Assembly (NCBI RefSeq): GCF_021155765.1
Contig: NC_060118.1
Location: forward strand, 12,207,146 to 12,271,145
Length of the DNA: 64,000 bases
Reading direction: 5' to 3'
DNA from: Diprion similis
Lineage: Eukaryota; Arthropoda; Insecta; Hymenoptera; Diprionidae
The stretch's first letter is position 1; each line of letters begins with the position of its first letter. The notes under the pieces are model-generated. The model made no database searches and was not told the origin of the DNA. It was given only the letters and a program-made list of their open reading frames with translations. Shown one piece after another: positions 39,237-50,462 of this stretch. Made by a program: the position numbers and the translations under genes.

Positions 39237-42200
39237 CACGGCATTTCACTCTCGGGGTTTTTCTTCCGCCCGAAGAAGAAGAAGAAGAAGAAGAAGAATA
39301 AGAAGAAGAAAAAGATGGTGAAGAAGAAGAAGAGGGAAGAGGGAAGAAGAATAATACGCTGAGCGATCTCCTAGCTCTCCTCTTTTCTCGCCACACTCGC
39401 TCCAATAAATGCTCAGGCGACAAACAACAAGCACACTTCACTCACTGCGATGATGCTCAATTATTATAATTATTCACGCGCACTGTTTTTTCACTGAAAA
39501 GAACGCACGACGCGACGTAAGAAGGAGAAAAGCAAAAATTTAACAACACACAAAACAAAGAAAACACGCCAGTCCGAGACGCAGGAACGGTGGATCAGGA
39601 CTCGGCGATCTGCAGCGGCAGCATCGTGCCGATCTATTTACACGCACTCACGAGGTTATCGCGGCCACGGCGACGCTGGAAAAATATTAGCAGAAACACA
39701 GATATTTATACAGATGCGGTTTTTCTTCACGGGCATCTTTAATCCCTCCGCATCTGGGCTGAAATTTTATCCAAGAATCGAAGAACGACGTTGCAGCTAC
39801 TTAGCCGTTGTTCAGATTCTCGTTTGTTTTTCTCGTATCGAATCGAAGCAATCGAATCGCTGATTCGTTCTGTTTGGCGTATACTCGTATTCTTCGGACG
39901 CGTGCAGGCACAACACAGACAACAACAACAACAACAACTGCACGTAGAAAAGAGGGAAAAAGAGAGAACACTTTAATGGAAGATACTTATTACTCTGTTG
40001 CACGTTACCGCTGCTGCAACATCGCACAGTCGTTTGTTTTATTAGTTATTCGTTAGCGACAAGCGACGATCTGCATCGCGACAGGCAATTGTTTTCGAAC
40101 AATTCCAAACTAACTATCAATGCCTTACTTCACACTTGTCTTCACTGTAACGCAATTGTTTTCGTAAAATTCTAAACTGACCATCAAATGCCTTACTTCA
40201 CACTTGTCTGCACTGCTTCGCGACGAAAGATGCAGATAGTATCCATCCAATCCACCGTTGTCACCGATGATCACCCGAAACAGAAACAACAATTGAATGA
40301 AGAGCGGGATCAAACGCGTCCGCAGCTCGCTCGAATCCCCGTCTAACTGAGGAATAAATGGGCGTGGAAACTGGAAGAGAATGAAAGTCGGGGCGACCGA
40401 ACGCCGCTGCGGTAACGACGAAAATAAGAAAGAGACACGCGGCCCGTTCGGCTCCTGGATCTGAACTGAACACGACGACGAACGAGGCGGGCGAGGCGCG
40501 CCGCCCACCCTTCTGTCCTCCGATCATCCCCTATCCGCCCAGCCTCGACGTCTGCGCGGAAGACCCAAACGCAACTAAACGCAACGGCAACCCCAACGCA
40601 ACGCCCGACGAGAAGGAAGTATTGCCCTCCCGACGGCGCCTAGAAGCGACCTCGGGAGCGACTCGAGCTGTCCTAGGTGCAACTTTCCCCGCGAGTCGAC
40701 GTTTAAGCTCTCCTCCCCCCCCCCCTTCTGCTCCTCCTTCCGACCGCTTTTTACGTCCTACCTTCTTTCCGTTCTTCCTTTTTTTTTTTTTTTTTTTTTT
40801 TTCCACGCTCTTCCTTGCTCTTTGTTTTTCACGGGCGGGGTGGGGGAAACGGAAGAACTGCGATTCTCTTCTATAGCTACAAAACCTTTTCACGTTGTGT
40901 CGCGGCGTGTTCACTTCTCTTCTCTTCTCTCCTTGTTACTTCGTAGCAAATTTGACTGACAATAAGAGACGGAAAATACGAGGGTGAAAACTCGCCTGCG
41001 GTTTATTAGCTGGAATTACTAATCTGTACCACCCGCGACGCTACGCTATAGCGATTATTTCGAGCATCGGGCGAGACGGTCTGAACGTTGCCGCGTTTGA
41101 GAGCGATAAATTGCTGCCATTTACTTTAATTTTGGCAACATTCCCTGCAAATGTTCTTTATACGCACCTAGTATTATAAATATATATATATATATATACA
41201 CAAAAACAGGATGAGGTTTACCCACTTTCTTTACAGAGGGATTCTGAGGGAAGAAGAAGAAAAAAAGAAAAGAAAGTTGCGAAAAAGAATCGTCATACTA
41301 ATCGTGTAAACAATGCTTTACGCAATTACCCGAAACAACGTCTCACTTTTTGCTCTGCCCGCGGGAACGAAACGCGCGCACGCCCCGATTTTCTTTCTCT
41401 GCACGCCTTTTGTTAATGGGGCTTTACATTATCCCAAAGAGAAGCCCGGCAACGGCTAGAAGGCTTTGAACAAAACAATTTCTGCACCTCGTTTATTCAA
41501 GTTAGAGAAACCTAGAGCGCGAACAACGGTTATATTGTCCACCATGCATCAACTGATGAAAAATATTCGTATTTTCGATGCTTTTAAATGCCCAACCAGG
41601 CACAAATATTTTCTCGATTTTATATTAATCCACGGCACGTTAATTACTTAGAATATCGCTCCATTTCCGCTCCGTTTCATCGCTGAAAGTAGAGCGAACA
41701 AAAAGGCAGAACAAACAACAAAAATGGAAAAACACTCCAATACGCTGCTCGACCCATTTCGCCCCCTCAAAGACGCGATTTGCTTCCTCACAGCAAGCCA
41801 GTGCTCGGCTCGTGGATGACGGGATAATAAGAATTTCCCACCCCAAGTCAAGGTCACCCAGAAACGAGAGATGCTCGTATTAGTTTACGACCCAAGCTTC
41901 TCCAGATTCGCCTCGAGGATTGTGCGTAGGTATTAAAGGGTCCGGCTACACTACACACGAAACTCATTTATACCTTATACCTGCCGGTCGGAAGCGAGAA
42001 GCCCAGTAACGAAAACCAAGACGGTCGAGGACCACCGGCTCGTTACTTTCAACGTTGGAGTCGAGGGACCGGGAAGGAAGAATGGAACGAGAAATCAACG
42101 TCCCGTAACGACACGACGAGCTAGGTCGCCGTCTTATACGTGTAGTAAAACGCGTGCCGGCTTGCCTTTGGCTTTTGGAAAGTAAACGATATATAAGAAA

Positions 42201-43674
42201 CTCCAGGGATAAACGAATTGACGATGCGACTTTTCGTCTTCCCCTTCCACCCCCTCCTCCTCTTCCTCTGACCCCGATGAAAAAAGAGACTTCGCCAAGA
42301 CGTATCCTCTTTTCTTTCCAACAATAGAATTGACTCTGTCGAGACTGCTCGTCCAGCCGAGTCCGGTCATCCGAATCAAGTCGCCTTGAGTCGAAGATAA
42401 AAGCTGTGCAGGACACACTTTGCAGACCTGTTTCGTACGTATATACGTATGTACTTCGTCTCTAGGACGTAGCGTAGGGAAATTTTCTGCATAGAACGAA
42501 CGAGCCGGCGAAAATCGCTCGAGCAATTTATTACATAGGCGTATAGAGAGGACTCTCTACCCAATGTTAATTCGCGAATGTATAGCTTTTTCGCCGTTCT
42601 TTATCCCTCTCGCTCCCCTCCCTCTCCTCGGTGACCTACACTGTCTCCCCTCGTTTCGAGCCCGGAATACAAAGACTTGCCTCGTTTAATCCGCCCTGCA
42701 GAGAGCCATTTCCATTTCTCGTCAACCCTGTTCCTGGCAAATTCTACATCCCCCCCTTCCACCGCCGCCCATTTGCAGCAACCCATCAACCCATGCCTAT
42801 ATACTTTCTTCGCCAACATCCCGTCGTCGTTAAGGCCTCGGCATCTTACTCGAGAGCGTGATCGCTTCATCTACCGACTTCCGTGATACCTACACGTGCC
42901 TCGTCTCGTCTCGTCTTTCCGGAACTTTCCCTTCGCCAGCTCCTTATCCAGATTCCTGCCAGCTTCGCGTATTCCCGATAAGTTTAACTGGCGTATGTGT
43001 ACCCCCACCACCTACACAAGGATACCATACCGAGTCGTTATTAATTAAGGAAATACGTAATTCGGAGCTTCATTATCGAAAATCAGAGTTCCGCTGTTAA
43101 TAGTTTGAGATTAATTATTAAACTAGAGTTGCTGGTTCGTCCCACGTAACGTGCCGTTGCTGTTACGTTACGCCGATCATCGCCCTGCACCCCCTGCAAG
43201 CAAAGCACGCCCTGTACACATCATTCCTGCATATGACGCAAGCTCTCTGTGTGGATAATCGAGTATCACGTACAACTCATTGTCAGATTATGCAATCGTA
43301 TAATTCCTGCGGGGGAGCCTTGCGTAACACGCGGTCATTCGGCGGTGTTCGATTTCCGCTAGATATCTGTAAAACAGATATTTCAGTTTGAGGAACTCGG
43401 AACTCGGATCGTTTACAAGACTGTACAACAGAAACTAGACAGCTGCAGATATTCAAACCCAAAGGGTCAAATAGAGAGAATCTCATTTCATTTTTCAAAT
43501 ACCTTTATCCTATTATGATATTTGATCAGTTCCCTTTTGCTTCGCGGAATCCAGTGTAGCACCATCTCTCTTCGCTTTAGCAGAAACTAATACCAAAAAA
43601 CTGAGTTCCTCCAGCAGCCGAGCCCAATCCTTCCTTCCGTTGGTTAAGTAGTTTGTTGTTTGGGCTTATTAAAG
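39237..43674. other. GC-rich upstream region and spacer
   Basis: No confident gene. Bases 39240-40900 are GC-rich with a GAA tract near 39276-39310, a probable leader and promoter for the - strand signal-peptide exon. Bases 41960-43100 contain overlapping open frames on both strands without domains or consistent splicing. Confidence 0.45.
40086..40220. repeat. Tandem duplication, two 67-bp units
   Basis: Two adjacent copies start at 40086 and 40153. Each begins CAATTGTTTTCG and contains TGCCTTACTTCACACTTGTC. They differ at around ten positions. The repeat lies upstream of the - strand signal-peptide exon. Confidence 0.85.
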
Positions 43675-44439
43675 ATGGCGAAAGTTGCGGTCGCAGCGGC
43701 GCAAGGAAAGACGGCCTTGTCTCTGTTACTGGGAAAGTGTGTCCCCTGTGCAAAGCAAAATGCCTCAAAAATACGGGTTCAGAATTTTAAACTCGATACA
43801 AACCTTAACATGGTACGTACATTGTCATTCGGTATCTAAATCCGAGTTGCAATTATCGTTTTAAGGTTATGTCGCTCATTTTCTAATTTTTTGGGTTCTA
43901 GTACTACAGAGAGAACTCCTTCTTCTACGCCCACGATCCCCAGGCGTTGTGCAAACCTGGGGACACTGTTTTGATCAAGGAACTTCCAAATAAATTGACT
44001 CGCCTCATCACACACGAGGTTCGCATCACTCGTTACGTACATCCTCCTAAGTTTGAACGGTGCTTTTAAGCCGTATTATATGTACGACTAATTACAGATC
44101 CTGGAGATAGTTTATCCGTTGGGTGACGTCACTGATCCTCTGACTGGAAAGAAGGTTGTTGTGAGCAAGTACAGGTGCGTTGAATCCCTTTTTTTTTAGC
44201 ATATTCTCTTAACACATACCAGCTTTGTAAACTGTTTTATTTTGGTATCGTTTCTACTTCTTTACTCCAGGGATGATATGAAGGCTGAAGACAAATTGTT
44301 CGGAAGAACAGACTCTGCTTTCGATTATGATAAAGCACCTCCAAGGGGGAGCCAAGAGGACAAACGTGACTTCAGTCATAAAGAGACGTACACGAAGTAT
44401 CACGAAGATCCAAATGACCCGCAACCATATGCTGTATAA
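43675..44439 (+). CDS. mRpS17: Mitochondrial ribosomal protein S17
   Basis: A small-subunit mitoribosome protein of the uS17 family that binds rRNA in the mitochondrial matrix. Four exons: 43675-43812, 43902-44018, 44098-44174 and 44271-44439, giving 166 residues. The family signature is clear: a start MAKVAVAAAQGKTALSLLLG, the OB-fold part with KPGDTVLIKELP, then LTRLITHE, then EIVYPLGDVTDPLTGKK. That order matches insect mRpS17 as I remember it. The charged tail (KAEDKLFGRTD to PNDPQPYAV) is also typical. The splice after THE uses GTTCGC, a weak donor, but it restores the conserved reading; extending to the next GTACAT would insert extra residues. The N-terminal part fits a mitochondrial targeting role. 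A likely poly(A) signal AATAAA lies at 44472. The gene is convergent with Fcp1, whose stop is about 500 bp away. Confidence 0.93.
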
Positions 44440-44938
44440 ATTCGCAGTCTCACATCCTAGAAACTAGCTTAAATAAATGTTGATACATAAATTCTAAACC
44501 TTTTCTATTCCCCCCCTGTTGTACTGTATTCTTCAACCTGTGTCAAACGGCAGCCATATCTCAAAGTTCGGTAAGAACTTGTTCTGAGCTAATCTTAACT
44601 GGTACTTTATTCGATATTTCTCAAAGTTTCAACATTCATATCACAAATGTTTATAATTTAAAGCTTCTAAAGTAGAATAGTCCAGTCTTTACCAAAGAAT
44701 GAGAAAGTCAATATTGGTAATTTTCACTTCCTGGGTCGAATAGTGACTGATCTGGCTTACATGCTATCGTTTGTATTCTATCCAGGTAAACGATAAACGT
44801 GATATAATGTACAAATGACTTTTTTGTTTGTAAAAGTGCTCTGTATAGTGGTTTTCTTAATCAAGACAGATTGTGTAGAAAATAGATCTCGTCGTCGATG
44901 CATATTTCTAATTGAAGAAAGACTTGCTGAGAGTTTGC

Positions 44939-47846
44939 TTATTCAGACAAGAATTCTCTCTCTAAAGCCGCACCCATTTCATTCCATTCACCGTCATCCT
45001 CAGTTGCTGCCACCTCCATAGAATCCTGAGAGTCATCTCCCAAGTCAAATCCGTCCAGCGATCCTTCACCTCGTCTGAACCTTGTCAAAGGATCATCTTC
45101 ATCGTCTGGGTCATCTTCTTCCTCATCCTCATCGCTTGCTTTTTTACCTTCTGTAGAAGAGTTCTCATCTGGTTCTTCTAATATAACAGTTTTTCTTCTC
45201 TTACTAGTTAACGCTTCATCTTCAAAATCCTCTGCGAAAGGAAAATGCCGAGTAAGTAATCGAAAAATTGCTTCCAAAAAGATAATTCGATCTCCACTCA
45301 CCATTTAACGAATCCGGTGTTGCTGATCTACGTCGCCGGCGCTGTGTTTGGGATGTTTCAACTTGAGAGACAGGTGCAGATGCTTCTAGCTCTTGGTCAC
45401 TCATATCTTCCTCCACCTCTTTGTCCATATTTGCAATCTCTTCTAGTGTGAATGACATGAGGGGATTTATACTGTCCGCAAACCTATCTCCTCCCTCTGT
45501 CTCTTGGTCATCAATTCGGTCCGGACTGCTGCAGTGCGGCGGGGGTACCCTGGACCCACGAGCCTGCATTGGTTCATTTTAATTCACTAGGAATATTTTT
45601 CGATGATCCAAAGAAAAATTTTCGTCTAAAAAACTGGCATGATCAGAGAACTACACGTACCTTCTTGGTGAGCGGATAGAGACGCTCGTCAACACATTCC
45701 CATCGCTCTGCGCAAGTCCACAGCCAATCGGGATTCACTATTTTCACTTGCCACATTTTCTTGGCTGCATAAACCTTTGCGGTTCCTGGTTTTATCGCTA
45801 CCAAATGTGTCGTGTTCTCCTGCAGATCCTGAGAAACAATACAAAAAAATCACGACAAACGTAATGGGGATTTGCTATAAGAAACTGAGAAAGAATTATC
45901 ATTCTAATGAGTGACATACCTGAGATACCTCTGCGCCAAGTGCTCTGGCAACTTTGTAGGCTCGGCTTTGATGTAACTTTTGATGAGTGGCGACTATGCC
46001 GCTAAATGTAAGTCGCAGTCCCTTTAAAACTCGTGCTCGCACACGCGGGATGATATCTCTGAGGCTCTTGTTGGATTCTGCTTCAGTCTCCTGTTTGCTG
46101 TAAAATTCGGCATGAATTCTGCGCAATATGTCTTCTAGGTACAGAAGATAATCATCGTGGTCCTCTAATTCCTGTCTCTTCTCTAAATCTTTGAAACTCT
46201 CTTCTTCAGCTGCTTTCCTTCTGACCTCTCCTGGTTCTGCCAGTTTCTCAGCCTCACCTGCCTCTAATTCCTCCTTTTTTGGTCCCTGTTCATCAGCAAT
46301 CACCGAATCTTTGTCTGCATTATTTTCATTTACCTCGTCTGGTTCTGTTAACTTCTCAATACATTCAGGGGCTTTACTTTCCACAGTCGGTTCCTTCTGT
46401 TCCTCCTCGTTTATCTCATTCGATTTCAATCCTCCAGTTTCCACTTGAAGTTCCGGTTCTGTCACGTCTTTTTCCTCCTTTGTTTCATCCTCAGGTTTCT
46501 GTTTGTTAGGATTCTCCTCAGAGGTTTGAAAATCTTGGCAATCAATATTCGGTAAGGCTCCATTTTCCGTTATTTTAATTCCAGCTTCCGGTTCATTCAT
46601 CTCCTCCAAACTAGTGGGTTTCAGTTGCGGAAATTGATCCCGTTTAGCCAGTCCTGGTGGAGCGTGAATGTCCCCGGTGTGTCGGAAGAAATGGTACGGT
46701 TTTACCTGTACCAAATTACCACAACCTTGCCAGACATCCTCTCTATCATCTATAATGCAAACCATAGAATCGCCGCAAGGAAACAGAGCCCTGCAAGTGA
46801 TGTATAAATAAAATATTAATAAAATTAATTTATTCCGCATGTATGGGAAAACAGAAACTAATCAAACTAGTATCGGAATTACTTGAGATTTGCAGTTTTA
46901 GAAGCTGGGTCAAAACACTCATCCCTCGAAAGAATCCTGTGAGAAAATAGGATCCCATCTTTATCGAGTAGGGCAGCAACAGTGTGAGCATAATTTCGAG
47001 CTCCAAAAGTACAAATGTGCAATTCGTAAAGGTGGCTCATTTTGGCCAGAAATTCTCTTGTTCCAGGCCTCAATTTTGTGTGGTACCACGGAGAGTGAGG
47101 TCCGTAGAGTTGAAAATGATAGACGTCCTGAGAATAAGAAAAAAAAGGACATGTAAATTCAATAATGTGGACATTCTCATGGACAAATACGTTTCTTTTA
47201 TACTATAACCAAGTAGTAAATACTACCTTCATGTCGGGGGGAACGTTGTCATTGGTAGTATGAACTATCGTTTGATCCAGATCAACGAGTAAAGCCAATT
47301 TTCGATCCTGCAGCAAACGCTTCTCATCCTCTCTGCCAATTTTCTCTGCAAGTTCAGGGCAAACCTTAAGCTCAGGAACGGAGTGCACCATCGGTACACT
47401 GGCCTGGGAAGTGACAGCATTTTGCCCGTCATCCCCGACAACTTCCTCTCGAAGATCAGCGCCGCATTCGGCGCAAAGATCTTTCATGACTGTGGGATGT
47501 TTGCATCCCTCTAGCAACAAAACTTCTTGCCTGTAAGAAAAAATTAGGTGAAAAATGGCGCTTGGACGAGGCCCCTGGATTCCTAGGACAATTATTTTTT
47601 AAGGTTACGATGCGCTTACCCGGGTTGAAGAACGTCGCCTTCGTTTGCGAGGACTTTTATAACACGTCCGAATTTAGAGGCGCGAAGTTTCTTCTCCGGG
47701 TCCTTGGAAGGTTCCCCGCCGACGGCTACGCTGCGGTAATGGAGGACAACTCTTCCAGCTGAAACCATCGCGTTCATCCCGACCCTCCACTTCGTGATCC
47801 TACCTGGCTCCCCGCCAGCCGGGAACGCGATCTTCACCGTCGCCAT
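44939..47846 (-). CDS. Fcp1: RNA polymerase II CTD phosphatase FCP1
   Basis: Removes phosphate from the C-terminal repeat of Pol II so the enzyme can be recycled; nuclear. Seven exons on the - strand: 47846-47620, 47530-47227, 47127-46883, 46790-45920, 45828-45661, 45563-45302 and 45231-44939, for 789 residues. Residues 1-100 form the biotinyl/lipoyl-like N-terminal region (VIKVLANEGDVLQPG, KHPTVMKDLCAECG). The catalytic motif LLVDLDQTIVHTT has the phospho-accepting Asp at 159. REFLAKMSHLYELHICTFG and CIIDDREDVW (to about residue 279) complete the FCP homology domain. A long acidic, low-complexity linker follows. A BRCT domain ends near residue 605 with NPDWLWTCAERW. The C-terminus (FDLGDD, GEWNEMGAALEREFLSE) is the acidic tail that binds TFIIF in other species. 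All splice phases match. The human homologue is CTDP1. Confidence 0.95.
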
Positions 47847-48576
47847 GTCTACCCAACACCAGGATCTTTGTGTCGATCATAAACCGATTTGACAGATGAC
47901 ACTTGGCCGAGTACTCAACGACGCTGACGTTTATTACAATTTTCCGATCGCTTCGGCCCAGGAGGATCTTGTTTAAACACACTTTGTAAACCGATCGAAC
48001 TCCGGGATTATTTTTGCGCGGGAGCCGCGTTCTCCCCTCAACTATAGTTTCGACTAATTTTATTTACCTATCTTTACATGCGTGTGCGCACGCACACCCA
48101 ATCGCATTTTCGAGTTGGACGCACACACAACGCAAACAAGACACAATCGCCCTCCGTATAACACGGATTACGTACGACGATAGAAGGGCAACCGATTAGA
48201 AGAAATATATACCGACGCCATCGCGCTCTGGAGGCCCAAATAATGAGTAATCAGCTGTCGTAGATAAATGTATTTTTTTTTAATTTTCTTTTATAATTCC
48301 GACAATCAAATGAGAATTAGTCGTTTACGTCAAACAAGCATCGTGTTAAGAATTATTTATTCGTAAAATAAACCTAGTCCATTGTACTGAACAGTCAATC
48401 GCATATAAATTAGCCACATGGTCAATTCTACCTCCTCTGATTGTAATTCCTGTCCTCTAATGAAGACCTGTATCATTTCGTGAAAAATTGTCAGTTACGA
48501 AACTCATCTTTCTTGGTAAAATGTCTACACTAAAACTGCCTGTGTTGTATACTTCAGAGTTTTCATGTCTTGAGCT
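47847..48576. other. Spacer between Fcp1 and snurportin-1
   Basis: Holds the Fcp1 5' leader and promoter and the snurportin 3' UTR. I see no further gene. Confidence 0.6.
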
Positions 48577-50152
48577 TCAGGCCATTTCGACCAGATTTTC
48601 TGCACTGATAATTTCCATCTGGTAGGAGAAAAAAATCGATGGTTAAATTTGACGACTCAATGGGAATAGCACTCAGCGGGAAATAAGAAAGAAAAGGTTT
48701 ACCGATTCGTCAGGTCCTTTATTTTTTCTTCGAGTTGTTTTATTCTTTCGAATGTAACTTTTGATGTCTACGTAGTCCGGTGGCTTCTCGTAAATGTCTG
48801 GAGGAAATTGAAACCCAAATACGTCGGATAACATGAACGGTTTCAGCCAGTTAACCAGGGGTGTTCGTCCCTGCGTATAATGCGCCTCTCTATGATAGAA
48901 GAGTAATCCGTCGAGGGGAGGGAGTGATGATAAGTTTTCTAAAACTGCACCAGCATCACAATCGCAGGGATAATTTGGCAGGGAGAGAATAGGGTAGCTA
49001 TTGACCAGGCTGCCTCTCTCAGCGAGTCCCTGTGTCTCTTCTAACCGTGTCTTCAACCAAAAGAACCTGAACTCTGTCTGAAATCAAAGAAGAGTTTATT
49101 GTGCACAAACGAGAGTCCAGGTTGGATAATAAATCATCACAACAAGATTGAAATATTCCTACATCAGAAACAATAAATTGCTACTTTCAAATGCTATAGA
49201 TTTTTGTTGTGAAGACAAATCCAAATCTAAACATTGTATACGTTACATCGCAATCGAGAAGTGGCTGATTAGACCAAGCCAAGACATCCAAGGTGTAATA
49301 GGTTTTAGTATCCTTGTCCCAAATACAGTCGAGTATTGTGCATCTATTTTTATAGTCCTGATAAGTGCCTCCTGGTAGAGCCGAGGTGAATTTCCCAAGT
49401 CTAACACCCCTTTTGTTGTAAGCCGTTGTTGCCCCCTGTACAAGGATTAATCTTGTAATTCTTTGAATTTATACCGTAACACCAGCAAAAAATTACAAAC
49501 CTTACTCGCAATAAGAAGAACCCTGCGTCCTTGGGGACATGGAACCATAAGCCATTTTTCAGAGAGATCAGAAGGGATCTCCAACATCCATTCGGACATC
49601 ATGAGCTGATTTGCATACTGCGGTACCCGCCTGTTACACCGCCAGGTCTCGTCTTGTTGCACCTCCATTCTCTCGTCGTTGCAGTCACTGCCCTGCAACG
49701 CTTCGTCCAAAAGAGCTCGGCCCGAGTCGAAGGTGGCATCTCTGTTTCTGTAGATACATTGTTGTCATGTATGTACAGTTAAAGATTAGGTGAATTTAAA
49801 AAAATAATACAACAATATCAAGAGCAAAGTACGTAACTAATGACAGAACTCACTTTTTTTGCTCCCAGAGTAAACGTTGCCGTCGAATCTCCTGTGGCGA
49901 ATCATCTCTGCCGTTACTTGTTTTTGTCAGATTTTTGTATAATGCCAATCGTGGATTGTAAAGATTTTTTTCATTCGATTTTTTCGACATGTCACTAAGA
50001 TTACCGGCCATAATATCGTCAATTAATAAAATGTAGTCAAACCCGCAACGTCGCCGCTCAACGTAACCTCTTTCTAGGCTGTCAAATTTCGTCGGCGGCG
50101 CGGTTGATGTCGTTGATGTCCATGTGATCAAATCTACGGGTTGATCCGCCAT
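48577..50152 (-). CDS. SNUPN: Snurportin-1 (snRNP nuclear import adaptor)
   Basis: Binds the trimethylguanosine cap of spliceosomal snRNAs and links them to importin beta for nuclear entry. Five exons on -: 50152-49854, 49747-49501, 49435-49247, 49077-48703 and 48618-48577, for 383 residues. The importin-beta-binding segment is NPRLALYKN followed by PQEIRRQRLLWEQKK (about 65-100). The cap-binding domain shows QLMMSEWMLEIPSDLSEKW, PQGRRVLLIASKG, FTSALPGG, ILDCIWD, YYTLDVLAW, FRFFWLKTRL, DGLLFYHREAHY and TPLVNWLKPFM, all in family order. The last exon adds only 13 residues. Residues 1-47 before the second Met (ATG at 50011) have no counterpart I recall, so 50011 may be the true start. Divergent from Bx42 with a gap of about 310 bp. 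Confidence 0.93.
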
Positions 50153-50462
50153 CTAGTAATCATCTAGTCTATGATCGATGTAGTACCCCACTGATTTCCT
50201 CCACCTACCACTAGGCAGCACTGCGATCGGCACTCCGTGGATCTTTGCCCTTTGGCATTGCGTTAGGCCTTAATTATCTGAAATCGGATAATACGGCCAC
50301 TATAAAAATTGCTGTCGATTTTAGAGAACTGTTATTTCAATCCCACTTGAACGTAAAAGAAAGGCCAAAAGCAACAAATGGGTAACCATCGCTTCAGCAT
50401 CGATTGATTACTTTGTAAACGCTTTGTGTGTGTCGTTTAGGAACCAAGATTGAATGAACAAA
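50153..50462. promoter_or_regulatory. Shared head-to-head promoter region, snurportin-1 / Bx42
   Basis: The 310 bp between the divergent start codons must hold both 5' ends and probably a bidirectional promoter. I see no obvious TATA box at a fixed distance. Both products serve pre-mRNA splicing, so co-regulation is plausible but inferred. Confidence 0.5.

Noticed and set aside
42134-42526. 130-codon minus-strand frame
   Set aside because: It overlaps two other open frames of similar length in the same strand and includes a Glu-rich repeat. No recognisable domain.
46191-46509. Plus-strand frames inside Fcp1
   Set aside because: They are antisense shadows of the acidic, low-complexity exon of Fcp1.
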